From NCBI RefSeq assembly GCF_010183535.1, contig NC_071332.1, positions 1,860,001 to 1,924,000 of the forward strand: a DNA stretch of 64,000 nucleotides, given 5' to 3'. The DNA is from Caenorhabditis remanei (lineage: Eukaryota; Nematoda; Chromadorea; Rhabditida; Rhabditidae). The notes under the pieces are model-generated. The model was not told where the DNA came from. It searched no databases and saw only the letters and a program-made list of their open reading frames with translations. The position numbers were made by a program, and so were the translations under genes. Positions 14,391-26,663 of the stretch are shown here, one piece after another; the first letter of the stretch is position 1; each line of letters starts with the position of its first letter.

Positions 14391-16247
14391 AGCCGTCAAT
14401 CTCAAAATCTTGGAAAGTTACAAAAAAGTTGTCAACTACAAAAATGAAGCCCTAAGTTTGTTCTTTACGATTATCACAAGTTTAATAAAATTTGACTATT
14501 CACGGTGCCGGGACAGCGTCTCAAAAAGCAAGTCGATATCTTCCGACTGTCATATCTCGAAACCTAGGAGAGATATCAAAAAGTTGTCTACTACAAAAAA
14601 TAAAGCCTTATATTTGGTCTTTGCAATAATTGAAAATAATTAGTACTTTGGTAACGCCGGGATAGACTGTCAAAATTTTCACTTTCTCACACATCAATGT
14701 GACTTTCACGTTTTAAAGGCTCATATTTACAAACACTTCTGTAGTAGACAACTACAAAAATATAGATTTGACATTACCAATACAAATTTATTATTGTAAA
14801 GTTGATAATAACAGCGTAGAAAGATATCTGTATCGGGATAACTTCATGAAATATATTTTTTGTAAATCAATGAAAAAAACAAAAAGTTTAAAAAAGTAAA
14901 GTCTAGTCCCAAACTAATCCTATTTGTACACTTTAACCCTCAAAAACATTTAAACGTGGGAGGAAGCAACACAAAAAAAGTTCAAAAAAGAAAAAGAGTT
15001 ACTGTGATTGATCAGAGTCTAACACGTTTTCCCCCTGTCCCCTCTATTTGCCAACTTGTGGTAACGAAAAGGAATCGGATCACACTTCATATTTCTTGTA
15101 CTTACACCTTATCGATTCATGGACGAAAAGAGAGGATCTGAGAGCAAAGAGAGCCGACGCATGTTCGCACGTCAAGGTGTCGATTTCAGGTATACTTGGG
15201 AGTGAGTAGAATTGGATATTGGGGTGTGACACGGGGGGACAAAGGTTAGCTGAATAGTGCTCCCGCCGAGTCTAAAAGTTCATTCCCCGGAATTTGGACT
15301 ACGATCACTCCATGAATGGACTTCAGTGGAGATGTGCTCCCCGAATCTGGGATAAATCTTAGGCGAGCAGATAAAACCGAAATAAAAAGCAAATACAAGA
15401 CGGGGGGCAGCATCTTCGACGGCTCTTTCGACGCAAAGTGAAATTCGAGTAGACCGCTTGTGCTCTATCTCGGAATAGGAGAAAAAGAGGGAGCTTCTCA
15501 TTCATTAGCCACCTCTCTCATGAAGAAAAATAAAAAGAATGGAAACTAAGGGTTCGGGAGAAGAAGACGTCATTTAGCACTATTTTTCGGAAGCATCATC
15601 ATTGTGATGGCCATTATTGCGTAGGATTTATGACTATATGATGCTAGGAAAAATATAAATGTATAAAAAATATACGAAGTGGCAAATCCAGCTGTGAGCC
15701 CCCGGAGCATCGAAGCAGATGGAGGAAGACGAAAAGTGTAAAATTTTCACCTACCTGACAATAACTCTAATGCCTTCTTAATATTTGCATGTGTCGGGCG
15801 GTACTGTGTTTTGGTCGCGACTTTCAAAGAGTTGACCACTGCGAAAATGTACAAAAGAAAAAAAGTTGAGTGGTTTTGATGTCAAAAGTGTCCAGACACT
15901 TTTGAAAATCATTCAATTGGATTAGATTTTTGATTTGATGATCAGAAATCGAAAGGGAAGGTTTTTTGCAAAATATGAAACAAAATATGAAGTGTATAAA
16001 ACGACAGTCATAATCGTGGCCAATTAGGGAATTGTCAATTTTTCTAGAATTGGTTCTTCTAAGATCAGTGGTAGGTGATCAAAGTTCAACAGGAAATTCG
16101 AAAGTTGCAAGACGGAAGCCGAAAACGGAAGATTGTGTTGCAACTTTGCAGAAGTTCACGGTGTCAAAATCTTTTGCTAAAAATAAAAATTTGAAAAATC
16201 AAAAAATCTGATTCAAATTTTAAATCATGTAAAGATTTTTTTGGTTG

Positions 16248-19141
16248 ATTTATTTATTTATTTGAAGGACTTTCACCACTTATACAAATAAGAAAAAAAG
16301 AAACAGTTATAATTTAAAAATTAGAGTGTTTAAGTATTAAAAAGGGTTCCACAAAATTAAAAGAAATATTACATCGAAATACATCGGAATTAGGAAAACT
16401 GGGGAATATATGAGGGGGGAGTTTATTCCAACAGGAGATAATCCTGTTGGTAAAAAATTGGCAAGTGTTCTTAGTGCTGTTTGATAATTTAGATTTGATA
16501 TAATAGGGGTGACGGCGTAAATTATTACTAAAACGAGGAAGACTTATGTGCACGTCGTTATAAATTCTTACTTCTTTACTAACAAGAATCTTATATTAGG
16601 CTGGTGCATAAGTTTCTTTCTTTTTTGAAGGTGTGACTTTGGCCCCCGGTCTCTAAGCGATGAGATTGTTTTTCAACCCAAACTATTCTGCATTTTTATG
16701 ACCTCTTTAGTGGCTAACACATAGTGTTTCATGTTGGTGCATAGACAGTCCGCTCGTGAAAACAATAGTTTTTTCGGTGGTCAACCAAATGCCTGTTTTG
16801 AAAAGTTTTTTGGTTCAAGCAGCATTGGTGTAAAAATTTGAAGATCTTTACGAGAAGTTGAATGGAATTCATAGAAAAATACTTTATCTTGTTCTCACAC
16901 TTTAGTTTTCGGTCGACATGTTAAAAACAAAAAAGTTACAATTAGACTCTCGACAACAACGAGAAATCATTGTTGAACTAGGTTAAAAACAGATTACAGA
17001 AATATTTGAGAGCGCATTTATACCAAATTGTTTGTAAAAGTTAGAAGGTAACATGAGTAAGTTATGCCACAAAAAAATTTATGACAAAGCCATCAAATTA
17101 AAAGATAAAACTTGGGTGATGTGCTTGCAATGGTTTTTGCGCTTTTGAAAAATTTTGTGTACTAGATCTGGGTGAGGTCAAGGTCTCTTCTCAACGCTCA
17201 CAAACAAGTCTGAATTATTTTGTGGCAAGTAATTAACAGTAAATACATTTCTCAGTAATTATGCAAAAAATCAAGTGGATTGCTTTAGAGGTACGAGCAG
17301 AAGGCTTTATCAAACTCAAAAATTATCTGAATTTGATGAAGTTGACTTTGCGCTTCTTGCAAAAAAAGACAAATGACCTGAATATCTAAAACAAAGTAAA
17401 TTTAGAAACATCAATGTCTACTCTACTCAATATTAAACATTTCCACCGATTACCCTATCTAACGTTAAAGAAAAATCGAAAATACTCGCACATCCCTAAA
17501 TTGCTGATCTTCACCTTTCTTCAGAGACGAGCACTGAACTATCGTTGCTCAGTTGGAATGCCTTTATTTGCTTTTCATAAATAACTTTTCTTGCTTGTTT
17601 TAATTCTGAATAGCTCACCCATTCTCGGCCACATTTTTTGAGAAAAAAATGGAGACGAAGAATGGTACCAAAAAAGGGTTTCTCAAGTGTTTTGACTTGT
17701 CTACGGCTGAGATTAAGCAGATGGCGGACGTCAAGTGACAAGTATAATCACAATGAGTTATAGGTACTAACCAACTAGAATTCTCATTATGTGAGTTATT
17801 AGCCTTCTAGAAATTTCAGTCCAGAAGTTACCCAAAAAAAGAAAGAAACTTATGCACCAGCCTGATACATAAAAACTAAATCAATAATAATGCGTCTATG
17901 TTCAAGAGAAAGAATATCACAATGTTTAATGGATTCAAAATAAGATATGTAAGGAATATTAAATTTACGAAAAACCCGAAAAATAAAAGTTTTTTGGACT
18001 GACTCGATTAGCCTAACTTGTTCTTTAGATGTGGGGGAGAAAACAGTAGACCCATATTCCAAAAGGGGACGAACATAAATTTTAAAGCATTTGATGAAAA
18101 TTTCGAAGTCAGCATGACGGAGAACATTGAAAAATATGTTGACTCTTTGATGGGCTTTGCGAAGTGTGACATCAAGGTGGTTTGAGAAGTTAAGATCAGA
18201 ATTGAAAATGATACCCAAGTCTCGAATAATTTTTGTTTGAGGAATAATTGCGTCATTAATGGAAAAGTTCAATGAAGCTGAGTTAGAGTGTTTTTTAGAA
18301 TGATTAAACGATATTACTTCACATTTTTCAGGCGCAACACCCATTTGCCAGTTGTCACACCATACACTTAGTCTAACAAGATCTTTTTTGATGCAGTCGG
18401 CGTTAGTAGAAAACAGTTTTAAGTCATCAGCATAGAGTAAGTAGTTTGATTCGAAAGCGTCACCAATGTCGTTAATAAAAAGGAGAAAAAGGAGAGGTCC
18501 AAGAACTGAGCCTTGCGGTACTCCAGATAGAACAGAACGGTCAGATGAGAAAACATTGTTAATACACACACGCTGTGTACGATTTGTTAAGAAAGCACAC
18601 AATCAGTTGAAGAAATCGTCATGAATCCCGTAGGAGCGCAACTTAATTTTTAGTTTAGATAGAGAAACTTTATCAAATGCTTTTTTGAAGTCAATATAGA
18701 CACTATGGGTGGTTTTTTTGCAAATATAATTAGTTAAAATATCTGCTTGGTAGGACAGAAGTTGAGCTTCCGTACTCATGCTCGAACGGAACCCATATTG
18801 ACAGTTAGAAAGTAAGCGGTTGCTGTTTAAGTAATTTGTTAGCTGTTTGCGAACGAGTTTTTCCATAACTTTACCGACAGAGGAGGTTAACGAAATAGGA
18901 CGATAGTTGTTAGGGTTAGCTCGAGATCCCTTTTTATGAAGCGGTTTGACAATAGCTGTTTTCCATGCAGTGGGTACAATTGAAGTACGAAATGATTCAC
19001 GGAAGATTATGGATAGAGGCAGGGCTATTGCGGTGCAAACATTTTTTAGAAAAAGAGCGGGAATGCCGTCAGGAGTAGTGTTTAATCCATTGGTAATGTT
19101 ATGACTCTGCACCCAAGTATAACAGTTGCATACTTTCAATC
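16248..19141 (-). mobile_element. 5'-truncated non-LTR retrotransposon (CR1/Jockey-like LINE), interrupted by a mariner-like element
   Basis: Read on the minus strand, 19139-17868 and then 16593-16314 encode a reverse transcriptase. Visible blocks: YRPISLTSSVGKVMEKLV, YIDFKKAFDKVS, GVPQGSVLGPLLFLLFINDI, the catalytic YADDLKLF, and a C-terminal FFTNRIISCWNKLPPHIF. The frame continues across the mariner insertion once it and one TA are removed. One in-frame TGA stands at 18603-18605 just before the LCAFLTNRTQRV block. No endonuclease part is left. The 3' end is an AAAT-type microsatellite at 16248-16263, typical of such LINEs. It is not expected to be active. Confidence 0.85.
16596..17865. mobile_element. 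Mariner-like DNA transposon, degenerate, inserted in the LINE
   Basis: A 1,270-bp element with inverted ends: left TTAGGCTGGTGCATAAG, right complement TCAGGCTGGTGCATAAG, continuing about 25 bp (GAAAGAAACTTATGCACCAG at the right). Each end is flanked by TA (16594-16595 and 17866-17867), the Tc1/mariner target duplication. The length matches full mariner elements, but the interior is broken by stops. A plus-strand stretch from 16918 (MLKTKKLQLDSRQQREIIVE) resembles a transposase helix-turn-helix start, and a 76-codon minus-strand frame occurs at 17511-17741; neither gives a clear catalytic domain. Confidence 0.8.
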
Positions 19142-19373
19142 TTAAAAAAAAACACTTAAAAGTCTCTGAAAATCGTTTTTATCAAGAATGTTGTGTTCTC
19201 TTTTTGTAGCGTAATTTTTGAATTTTTTCAGTGCAAATATAAGTTTCTTTGTTAAATAATCCAGATACGCTTGATTCATTCAAAAATATACAGGAAAGCG
19301 CTGAAATTTGTTATTTTTTTTCTCACAAATTCTGAAGAAAGCAATCGTCGGAACTCAACATTTTTTGAAAATT

Positions 19374-20517
19374 TACAGTAGCGAGCATAAGTGAGCACCC
19401 CTTCATACTTTCATGTGTAACTCAGCTGAATCATGTCCGTTTTGCATAAACTTTTTTTTGATAGGTAGCCAAAGTATTCAGCAATACGAATATATGTTTT
19501 TTGAAAAAAAATTCCAATACTGATTTTTTCGATAATCGATTTTTCCTGATCTTGATTTGAAAATCCGAAAAAAAACTTTTTATTTTTCTCTTGGAGTTAT
19601 TGTGTTTTTTGTTTCAAAATGTTGGAAAATGATCAGGTAAACAAAAAAATATGTTGAGTTGGCTTCTCAACTCCTGAGCGTCGTGCTAGAGCTCCAGAAG
19701 TCAAAAGTAGTGCCCTCGGAAAAATCTTCATAACTCATCAAAAAAGGCTTCAAATTAGCCGAAACATGCACCAAAAGACGTGTCTTGGATTTTTCTACAA
19801 ATCAACATTAGAAAATTACAGTTTAAGAAAAAATAATTTTTCTAATTTTTTTCACTCAATAATTATTTTAATTCCTATTTTTTCTCAATTTCTGGTATTT
19901 TGTGACTACAACACGAACAAGGAACACATAAATGTGTTTTATTGTGTGTGACAAAGCAATTTAAGTGCAGTTTTTAAAAGTTATGTTTGTTTTTCATCCA
20001 GAAATTGAGAAAAAATAAGAATTTTAAAAAATTTGAGTGAAAAAAATTAGAAAAATTATTTTTTCTTAAACTGTAATTTTTTAATGTTGATTTGTAGAAA
20101 AACACAAGACACGTCTTTTGGTGCATGTTTCGGCTAATTTGAAGCCTTTTTTGATGAGTTGTGAAGATTTTTCCGAGGGCACTACTTTTGACTTCTGGAG
20201 CTCTAGCACGATGCTCAGGAGTTGAAGAGCCAATTCAACACAATTTTTTGTTTACCTGATTATTTTCCAACATTTTGAAACAAAAAACACAATAACTCCA
20301 AGAGAAAAATAAAAAGTTTTTTTTTCGGATTTTCAAATCAAGATCAGGAAAAATCGATTATCGAAAAAATCAGTATTGGAATTTTTTTCAAAAAACATAT
20401 ATTCGTATTTCTGAATACTTTGGCTACCTATCAAAAAAAGTTTAGACAAAACGGACATGATTCAGCTGAGTTACACATGAAAGTATGAAGGGGTGCTCAC
20501 TTATGCTCGCTACTGTA
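19374..20517. mobile_element. Long palindromic foldback element, 1.14 kb, TA-flanked
   Basis: Starts TACAGTAGCGAGCATAAG and ends with the reverse complement CTTATGCTCGCTACTGTA. The left arm (19374-19895) and right arm (19998-20517) are about 520 bp each and nearly identical in inverted orientation, with a loop of about 100 bp. TA at both ends suggests a Tc1/mariner-type target site. No transposase frame is present, so it would be non-autonomous. It begins about 230 bp from the truncated 5' end of the LINE. Confidence 0.85.
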
Positions 20518-20569
20518 TACCTCAAAACGTCGTATTTCAGTGGAAAATAGGATGATTTTTGAGCTGTCC

Positions 20570-20725
20570 TCTTAAAATGACCATAACTCTCTAGGGAGTG
20601 TCCGTACAAAAAAGTTGTCAACTACAAAAATGAAGCTCTACCTTTGTTCTATATGGTTTACACATAATAAACTTTGTGGGACAATCAGCGACACCGTAAC
20701 ACCCTCTCAAAGATGGACATTTTTA
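20570..20725 (+). repeat. Dispersed repeat family 3
   Basis: CTCTAGGGAGTGTCCGTAC, AAAAAGTTGTCAACTACAAA, GAAGCTCTACCTTTGTTCTA and ACCGTAACACCCTCTCAAAG. The same order is found at 37930-38075 and, reversed and partial, at 54960-55070. Confidence 0.65.
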
Positions 20726-21822
20726 ACAAATAAGACAAAATTGTATAGCTTACTGAACGGTACTGTATAATAGAAATACGTCAAAAGTAGGTTATTAATT
20801 AATTGATCTAATTATCTACAAAGGGACTTTTTTTTAACGATAGTATTTCAAACTTGAGGAAAAAACGCTTGTTACTTTTGTCAAAAACAAAAAACTTTGA
20901 AATTTGAAATTTTGAACACACCAGAAGAAATTTAGACCTGGGAACATGGTAAGGAAGTCGAGCAATTTTGAAATTGATTAGAAATATATTAATTATTAGA
21001 TGATCTTATATAAAACATATTTTGCCTCTTGTGTCGGATATTGAGTGAGGTGTCCTTCTCACAGGTTTTACAGTACTTGTTTGTAAAACTATAAATATTT
21101 TCAGTCTGATAGTGAGACGCTAAATACCAGAACAAGCATGAACTTTTTCTAATTATTAAAGTATACTTGTTAAGGCCCGGGTAGTTTCGACTATGATTCA
21201 GAATTAGAGGAAATTCTGAAAAATCATCAAAATATTCTTATTTTCGATGAAAAACTGAAAAAAAAGGCTCATTCTTTGAAAGCCAGGCCTTCGGGCCTAC
21301 CAGGGCCGGGGCTTGACAAGAATGCTATTTGGTAATCTTGCTTCTTTAATTTTTATCAATGAAATCCTTCAAATCCCCAATTATCGTTATTCCAGATCCC
21401 CCTTTTTTATTGTTTACTCCTCTTTACAAATTGTATACCAATAAATTAAGTATACAATAATTGTTTGTGTTCGTGTTACCAAATCCCTCCTCAATATTCA
21501 ATTTCCATAAAAGGTTTTCCTCACAAAAATGTAATACCCTTCTATATTTCTCCCATCCCGTTTCTCATTTCCTCCAGTTTCCAGACGTTCGTTTCGCCGT
21601 GTGTGCAGACCCCCCAAAAAGTCACTCAGCATGCATAATAACCATCTCAATGTTGTCTAGATCCATGGAATTAACATTTTAGTGTAGTAATAGTAAACAC
21701 AATGGATGACTATACCCCCCTTCCTTATTCCGCTAATTTTCGAATTTTGACCTCACGCGTGACCCGCGACTCTTCTTTGACGCTTCCACACATTTCGTTC
21801 TTATTTCTTTTTCTCATTTCCT
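20726..21822. other. Intergenic, no supported gene
   Basis: AT-rich. A TTAAGGCCCGGGTAG / GGGCCGGGGCTTGAC pair near 21175-21315 looks like a worn palindromic repeat. Pyrimidine-rich DNA from 21470 to 21850 leads into the small membrane protein gene. Confidence 0.45.
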
Positions 21823-21936
21823 TATAAACACATTATTTCCTCCATAAATTGAATAAGACACAGTGAGTTTTTGCTTCCCTGTTCGGATTTTCAAATTTTC
21901 AGACCCCCCCTTTTTGCAGTGATATACTGGATTTCT

Positions 21937-23593
21937 ATGCTATTGCTTGTCCTTGGTCTCCTTTTTCTATGCTTCGTCATCGACGTCTTCGAATATTTCT
22001 GGCTTTGTTATCAGCGGAGACGGGCGGTCAAGGAGATCGTCGAGTTTGAGAGGATGATGGAACATGTTGCAGGTAGTTGTTGACTGAAAAAGGGGGGACG
22101 TCTAGAAGAAGTTATTTATGAGCTTTGGGGGGTAAAGGCGGTCTGGAATTCGGAGAATAGAATAGAAAATAGCCAACTCACGTCAGATGCCGCCGAGATG
22201 ACGATGTTTTTGTGCCTTTTGAAAAAAAACTTGAACCTTAGAACCCGGCTATACAACATTTTTTACGGTAGAGTATTTTTTTTTACGGTTGAAGAGGTTT
22301 TTTACGGTGGAAGAAGGTTTTTTACGCTGGAAGAGATTTTTTACGGTGGAACAGTTTTTTTTACGGTGGAAGAATGTTTTTTACGGTGGAAGAGGTTTTT
22401 TACGGTGGAAAAGTTTTTTACGGTGGAAGAGGTTTTTTACGGTGGAAGAGTTTTTTTTACGATAGAGTAGATTTTTTTACAGTGGAAGAGTTTTTCATAA
22501 TAGCGGAAGAGTTTTTTTTACGGTAGAGTAGATTTTTTTACTGTGGAAGAGTTTTTCATAATAGTGGAAGAGTTTTTTAGCGGTGGAAGAGTTTTTTACG
22601 GTGGAAGAGTTTTTTTTTACGGTAGAGTAGATTTTTTTACGGTGGAGCGTTTTTTTTTACTGTGGAAGAGTTTTTTATGGTGGAAGAGTTTTTTACGGTG
22701 GAAGAGTTTTTTACGGTTGAAGAATTTTTTTTACGGTGGAAGAGATTTTTTACGGTAGAGTATTTTTTTGTACTGTGGAAAAGTTTTTTTTTACGGTGGA
22801 AGAGGTTTTTTACGGTGGAAGAGATTTTTTACGGTGGAAGAGTTATTTTTTGCAATAACTAGAAGTTTCTAGGCCACAGGACGTTTTGAAACCAGACTTT
22901 TTGAAACCGGACACTTTAAAACTGGAACAAAGCATTTTGCATTTTCTGGTTCTGATATTTTCCGGTTTCGAATCGTCGTAGTTTCAAAATGGCCAGTTAT
23001 AAAACGTCTCGGTCTTGAAACGTCTCAGATCCTAATCTCAACGGAAATTCAAAAATTTTCCTGCTTCCAAAAAACTTTAGTTAATTTCTGCCTGGCGGAC
23101 TAGTTTTTTTGAGATTCTGAAACATTTTTTTTAAGTGGTTTAGGCTTTAAACTACTGAAAAACTGAAATCCTGAGGATTTCATAATTTTGATTGGTTCAA
23201 AATTTTAACGACCTAAAATCCTAAAACCGATGTATCTTAGTTTATGTTAGAGCTTGAAAAATTCTGAAAACAGATTCAGAATCCTCACGTCTTCATCTTC
23301 TACTCATAATAAATTCATAATATCAGTTTCTCCATTTCCAAATTTCCAGGCGGCAGTTTCGTCGGACTACCATTATCACCGAATGATCAAGTCCTTCGTG
23401 CCATTTGCTATTGGTATGTGCCTCACCAAAAGTCTTTAATTAAAAAATCCTTTTTTCCAGCGACAAAGCAACATTCGCCCATCACCGTCTGCGTCGTGTC
23501 GACCCGCTGATGCCGATCCGCTTCTCCACCGGTTATGACACTAAAGTCGAGACTGAAATGGAAGGTATTCAAGAGAACTCAATCTCACAATAA
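21937..23593 (+). CDS. Small single-pass membrane protein, unrecognised (110 aa)
   Basis: Three exons join in phase: 21937-22072, 23350-23413, 23461-23593. The N-terminus is one hydrophobic segment (MLLLVLGLLFLCFVID) followed by FEYFWLCYQRRRAVKE, which predicts a type III or signal-anchored protein with a basic cytoplasmic flank. The rest is soluble (LPLSPNDQVLRAICYWCDK..., FSTGYDTKVETEMEG). AATAAA overlaps the stop codon. TTTTCAG at 21902 and TTTTTGCAG at 21919 just before the ATG could be spliced-leader acceptors; alternatively a short 5' UTR intron runs from 21862 to 21902 downstream of a TATAAA at about 21824. Intron 1 (1.28 kb) contains an 18-bp minisatellite. I know no homologue. Confidence 0.6.
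22255..22855 (+). repeat. Minisatellite, about 18-20 bp unit (ACGGTGGAAGAGTTTTTT)
   Basis: Roughly 30 tandem, imperfect copies of a T-run plus ACGGTGGAAGAG (variants ACGGTAGAGTAG, CTGTGGAAGAG, ATAGTGGAAGAG). T-run length varies from 4 to 9. It sits in intron 1 of the small membrane protein gene. The open frames across it (YGGRVFF repeats) are by-products of the repeat. Confidence 0.95.
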
Positions 23594-26194
23594 ATGAAAT
23601 TTCCCTCCTTGAATGTATTTTCTGTTTGAATAATCAGTCAAGTCTGACTCGACTGATGAATAAGAAACGTGTTTTTCTTTTGGCCCCCTCGTCCAATTCC
23701 GGGGCTCCCTTTGTTTTTTCTCTCTTTTTTTTTTGCTGGTTTGCTCTTCCTTAACTCTGGTTTTCTTTACTAATCCGTTGTTCGGGGACGTCGTCTTTTT
23801 TCTAGAATTCTTTTTTAGAATTCTTTGTGTCAGCAAAAGACACAGAAAAAGTAATGATGCTGACGGAGTATGTCAATCATTGAAAAGTCTCCACTCCTCA
23901 AAACTACGCCCATTCTTTTCTCATTCCCCGTCCACAACTTTTTTGTCTCGAAACCTAGAAAGTGCGATCAGCATTCTAGATTAGCCTATGCATACAAGTG
24001 TACGTATGTTCAAAGAGAAGCGTTTTCGATTCGTTTTCTATTCTGGTCCTTGGTTTTCTGCAATATTTTTTCGCCTTTCCCTTTTTTGGCGAGTGCAACT
24101 TTGCATTGTTCTTTTCTTGCCCTCGCGAGTTTTAAACTTTTTTCATTCCGCATTTTTTCATTTCGATGACCTTAAACGTTTTGTCCCCCCGTTTTAGTAC
24201 TTGAGTATTTGCGTCTCAGAAATTGGATTCGTAGTCAGCTTCATTTTTTACAGTAGAGCGAGGTTTCTATATTCAAAATGTTTTTTTGTTGGTTTTTTTT
24301 CAAAAAAAACCTTTTATAAAAGTTGCTATCTTTCCAAAAATCTAAAAAGCTAACTTTGTTCGCACTTTTTGTTTTTGTGGAGAACGCGTTTTCAAAATTT
24401 GTCTAGGACATTTTAAAACCAAGACATTTTCAAACCGGGAACCTTTTTTTTTTGATATCGTAAATCGTGACCGTCCAGTTCTGAAAATTCTCGGTTTCTA
24501 TTATAAATTTTCCGGTTTCAGTCATGGTTTCGAAACGTCCCGGGTTTCAAAACGTCCCAAATTTCTATAAATCAGCAGTTTTCAAATATCTGGATTTTCC
24601 CGTAATGTCCCGATGCCGTTATTCTCTAGAAAACCAAAAAAACCTGTGTCGATTTACGCCGTAAATTCACACCAAAAACTAGTTGAGTTATCTCGGTTCC
24701 AAAACGTCCCAAACTTAGATAACTCTGCTTTCAAATATCTGGTTTGACTCTGACTCACTAGAAAACCAAAAAAAACCTGTGTTGATTTACGCCGTAAATT
24801 TACATTAAAAAACCAAAAATCCGAAATTTCATGATTCAAATTGCCTCGTTTTACTACCCAATAAAAAATAAAACCTATTTTTACCCCATCAACTTTTTGA
24901 GCACTACTTTCTGTTCCTTTGCCCCCTCGACTCCTATCAATTGTTTCCGGGTCCCCCTCTACATGAAAAATGTCCATTTCCCCTACTTGATTTTTGCCCC
25001 CGGTCATTCTAGGTACATTTGCAACCACCCCACTTGCTCCAATATTCATTTAAATCTTAAAGGAGCGGGTGGCAGAGGGCGTGAGGGATTGATATCGAAA
25101 AATGCATTTTTGAAAAGAGTCGATTTTGAGGCGATTTGATTGAAGAGGTGGGCGTGCCCCTCAGAAAAACCTTGTCCCGTTTGAAGGATACCAATCGTCG
25201 AAAAGTGAGTGAGTAAAAGCGAGCAACAATATTGTCCAGCTCTTTGCCTAATTTGGTCTCGCTTTAAGGACCTCAAAACAATTTTCGGCACAGGGTGTGG
25301 TGCCCTAGAGTAGAGTTTAATAGGTTCCTCTTTTTTCGAGTGACCTGTGGCTTCTTCTTCTACTCCCACCCGATTTTTCCGCTTCCTCATCGCTTTTACA
25401 ACATGCTTACGTTACTTTTAGAAGCGGCTACCATATGCTTTGAGGCTCAATGAGAACATTTTGTTTTTGTTTTGCCACCACCACCACCTTTAACTTTTGC
25501 GTAGGCTGATGTCTCAGGTATACCATTTTTACTCTGAAAAGAAGTCATAACGAAGACAATGGGACCAAAATTAAATGTATGCAAATTCTCAAATTCTAGT
25601 GTCTCATAATAGCTCTGGCGAGTCATCGTCTGTTGTTTTTCTCCACCCATTTTTTTGGTTTTTTTTTTCGTACGTCAAGATGTTTGTATCCCCCTTCTAA
25701 CTCAGCTGGTCGAGACAGGACAGCTGTTCTGTGGAAGCAATGTTTGCCTCCCCTTCTCTATAACTATAACTTGCTGAACTGAACCCATATTGTTTTTTGT
25801 CACTTTTTCGTTTCGAAAAAATATATCATCTTGAGATATGATATGACCGGGAAGTGAAGCAGAAGGCACAGCACAACTAGCTGAAATTTGAAACAAAAAG
25901 AAATTTTGGCAATACATAAAACACACACAGCAATTTGTCGTCGTGTCTCTCACCTCGTTTGTCCACCTTCACCTCCATTTCATTTTTCAGGAATCAGAGC
26001 TCATCTTGATTCTATGATAGAGATTCTATCTCTTATCTTATCATGTCACATATACCTCCCTTTTCTCCAATTTTTTTTGCTCCCGAAGATCAGGAGAACA
26101 TGACAACACTGGTTGTTTCTCATTCTCTTGAACTTTTTCTTCCGATATTTTATCTTCTGATCATTTGTTCATTGGTGGTCAAGCTTTTTCAGAT

Positions 26195-26510
26195 CTTCAT
26201 TTTCGTAGTTGACAGTTTTTTGATTTACCATTAGATAGCTGACATTTTGCAAATTTAAAATATAGTAAAAAATGCCCAATTTCGAGAGCCTGTCACCGCA
26301 TCCCCCGTTGTGTTGTAATCTTGAATTTTATATTAATTGTTTAGATCAAAAATAGAGCTTTATTTTTGTAGTTGACAACTTTTTGATAGCTATTCAAGCT
26401 TTTGAGATATACGCCGTCAAAGTTAGGCTAGTGACAGACGTTTTGAGCGGGTAGAGGGCACAGAGAAGCTAGACAGTCTCGCTTCTCTGTGCTCTCTCAT
26501 TTTTTTCCAA
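26195..26510. repeat. Palindromic MITE family 1, partial copies
   Basis: GTAGTTGACAGTTTTTTGA near 26205, then GTAGTTGACAACTTTTTGA near 26372, GAGATATACGCC and a GCACAGAGAAGC...GCTTCTCTGTGC centre at about 26459-26490. Confidence 0.65.
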
Positions 26511-26663
26511 AAAACTTTTAAAAAAGAAAAACGCAGCGTTTTGAAGTAACCAGAATTGACAAAAAACTTGTATTTTCAAAAAAAAATTAGTCATCTTTGA
26601 CAGTCTGCCACGACACTAAATTTTGTTCTAAAATGTAGAATTTACTATTGTTGAATAGACCGA

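Larger units (their letters stand above)
9481..16247. other. No supported gene
   Basis: AT-rich intergenic DNA. It includes palindromic stretches built from GATTCTGAATCTGTA-type segments (12190-12730), a TAGGGACTAG segment near 11450, family 1 and 2 repeats near 13.8 and 14.1-14.4 kb, and GTTGTCAACTACAAA copies at about 14430 and 14585. The frame at 15280-15501 (minus) has no recognisable features. Confidence 0.45.

Noticed and set aside
22198..22862. Open frames with YGGRVFF-type repeats
   Set aside because: They are translations of the minisatellite and change frame with T-run length.
24654..25049. 131-codon minus-strand frame
   Set aside because: It crosses the duplicated repeat with TTTACGCCGTAAA and shows no domain features.
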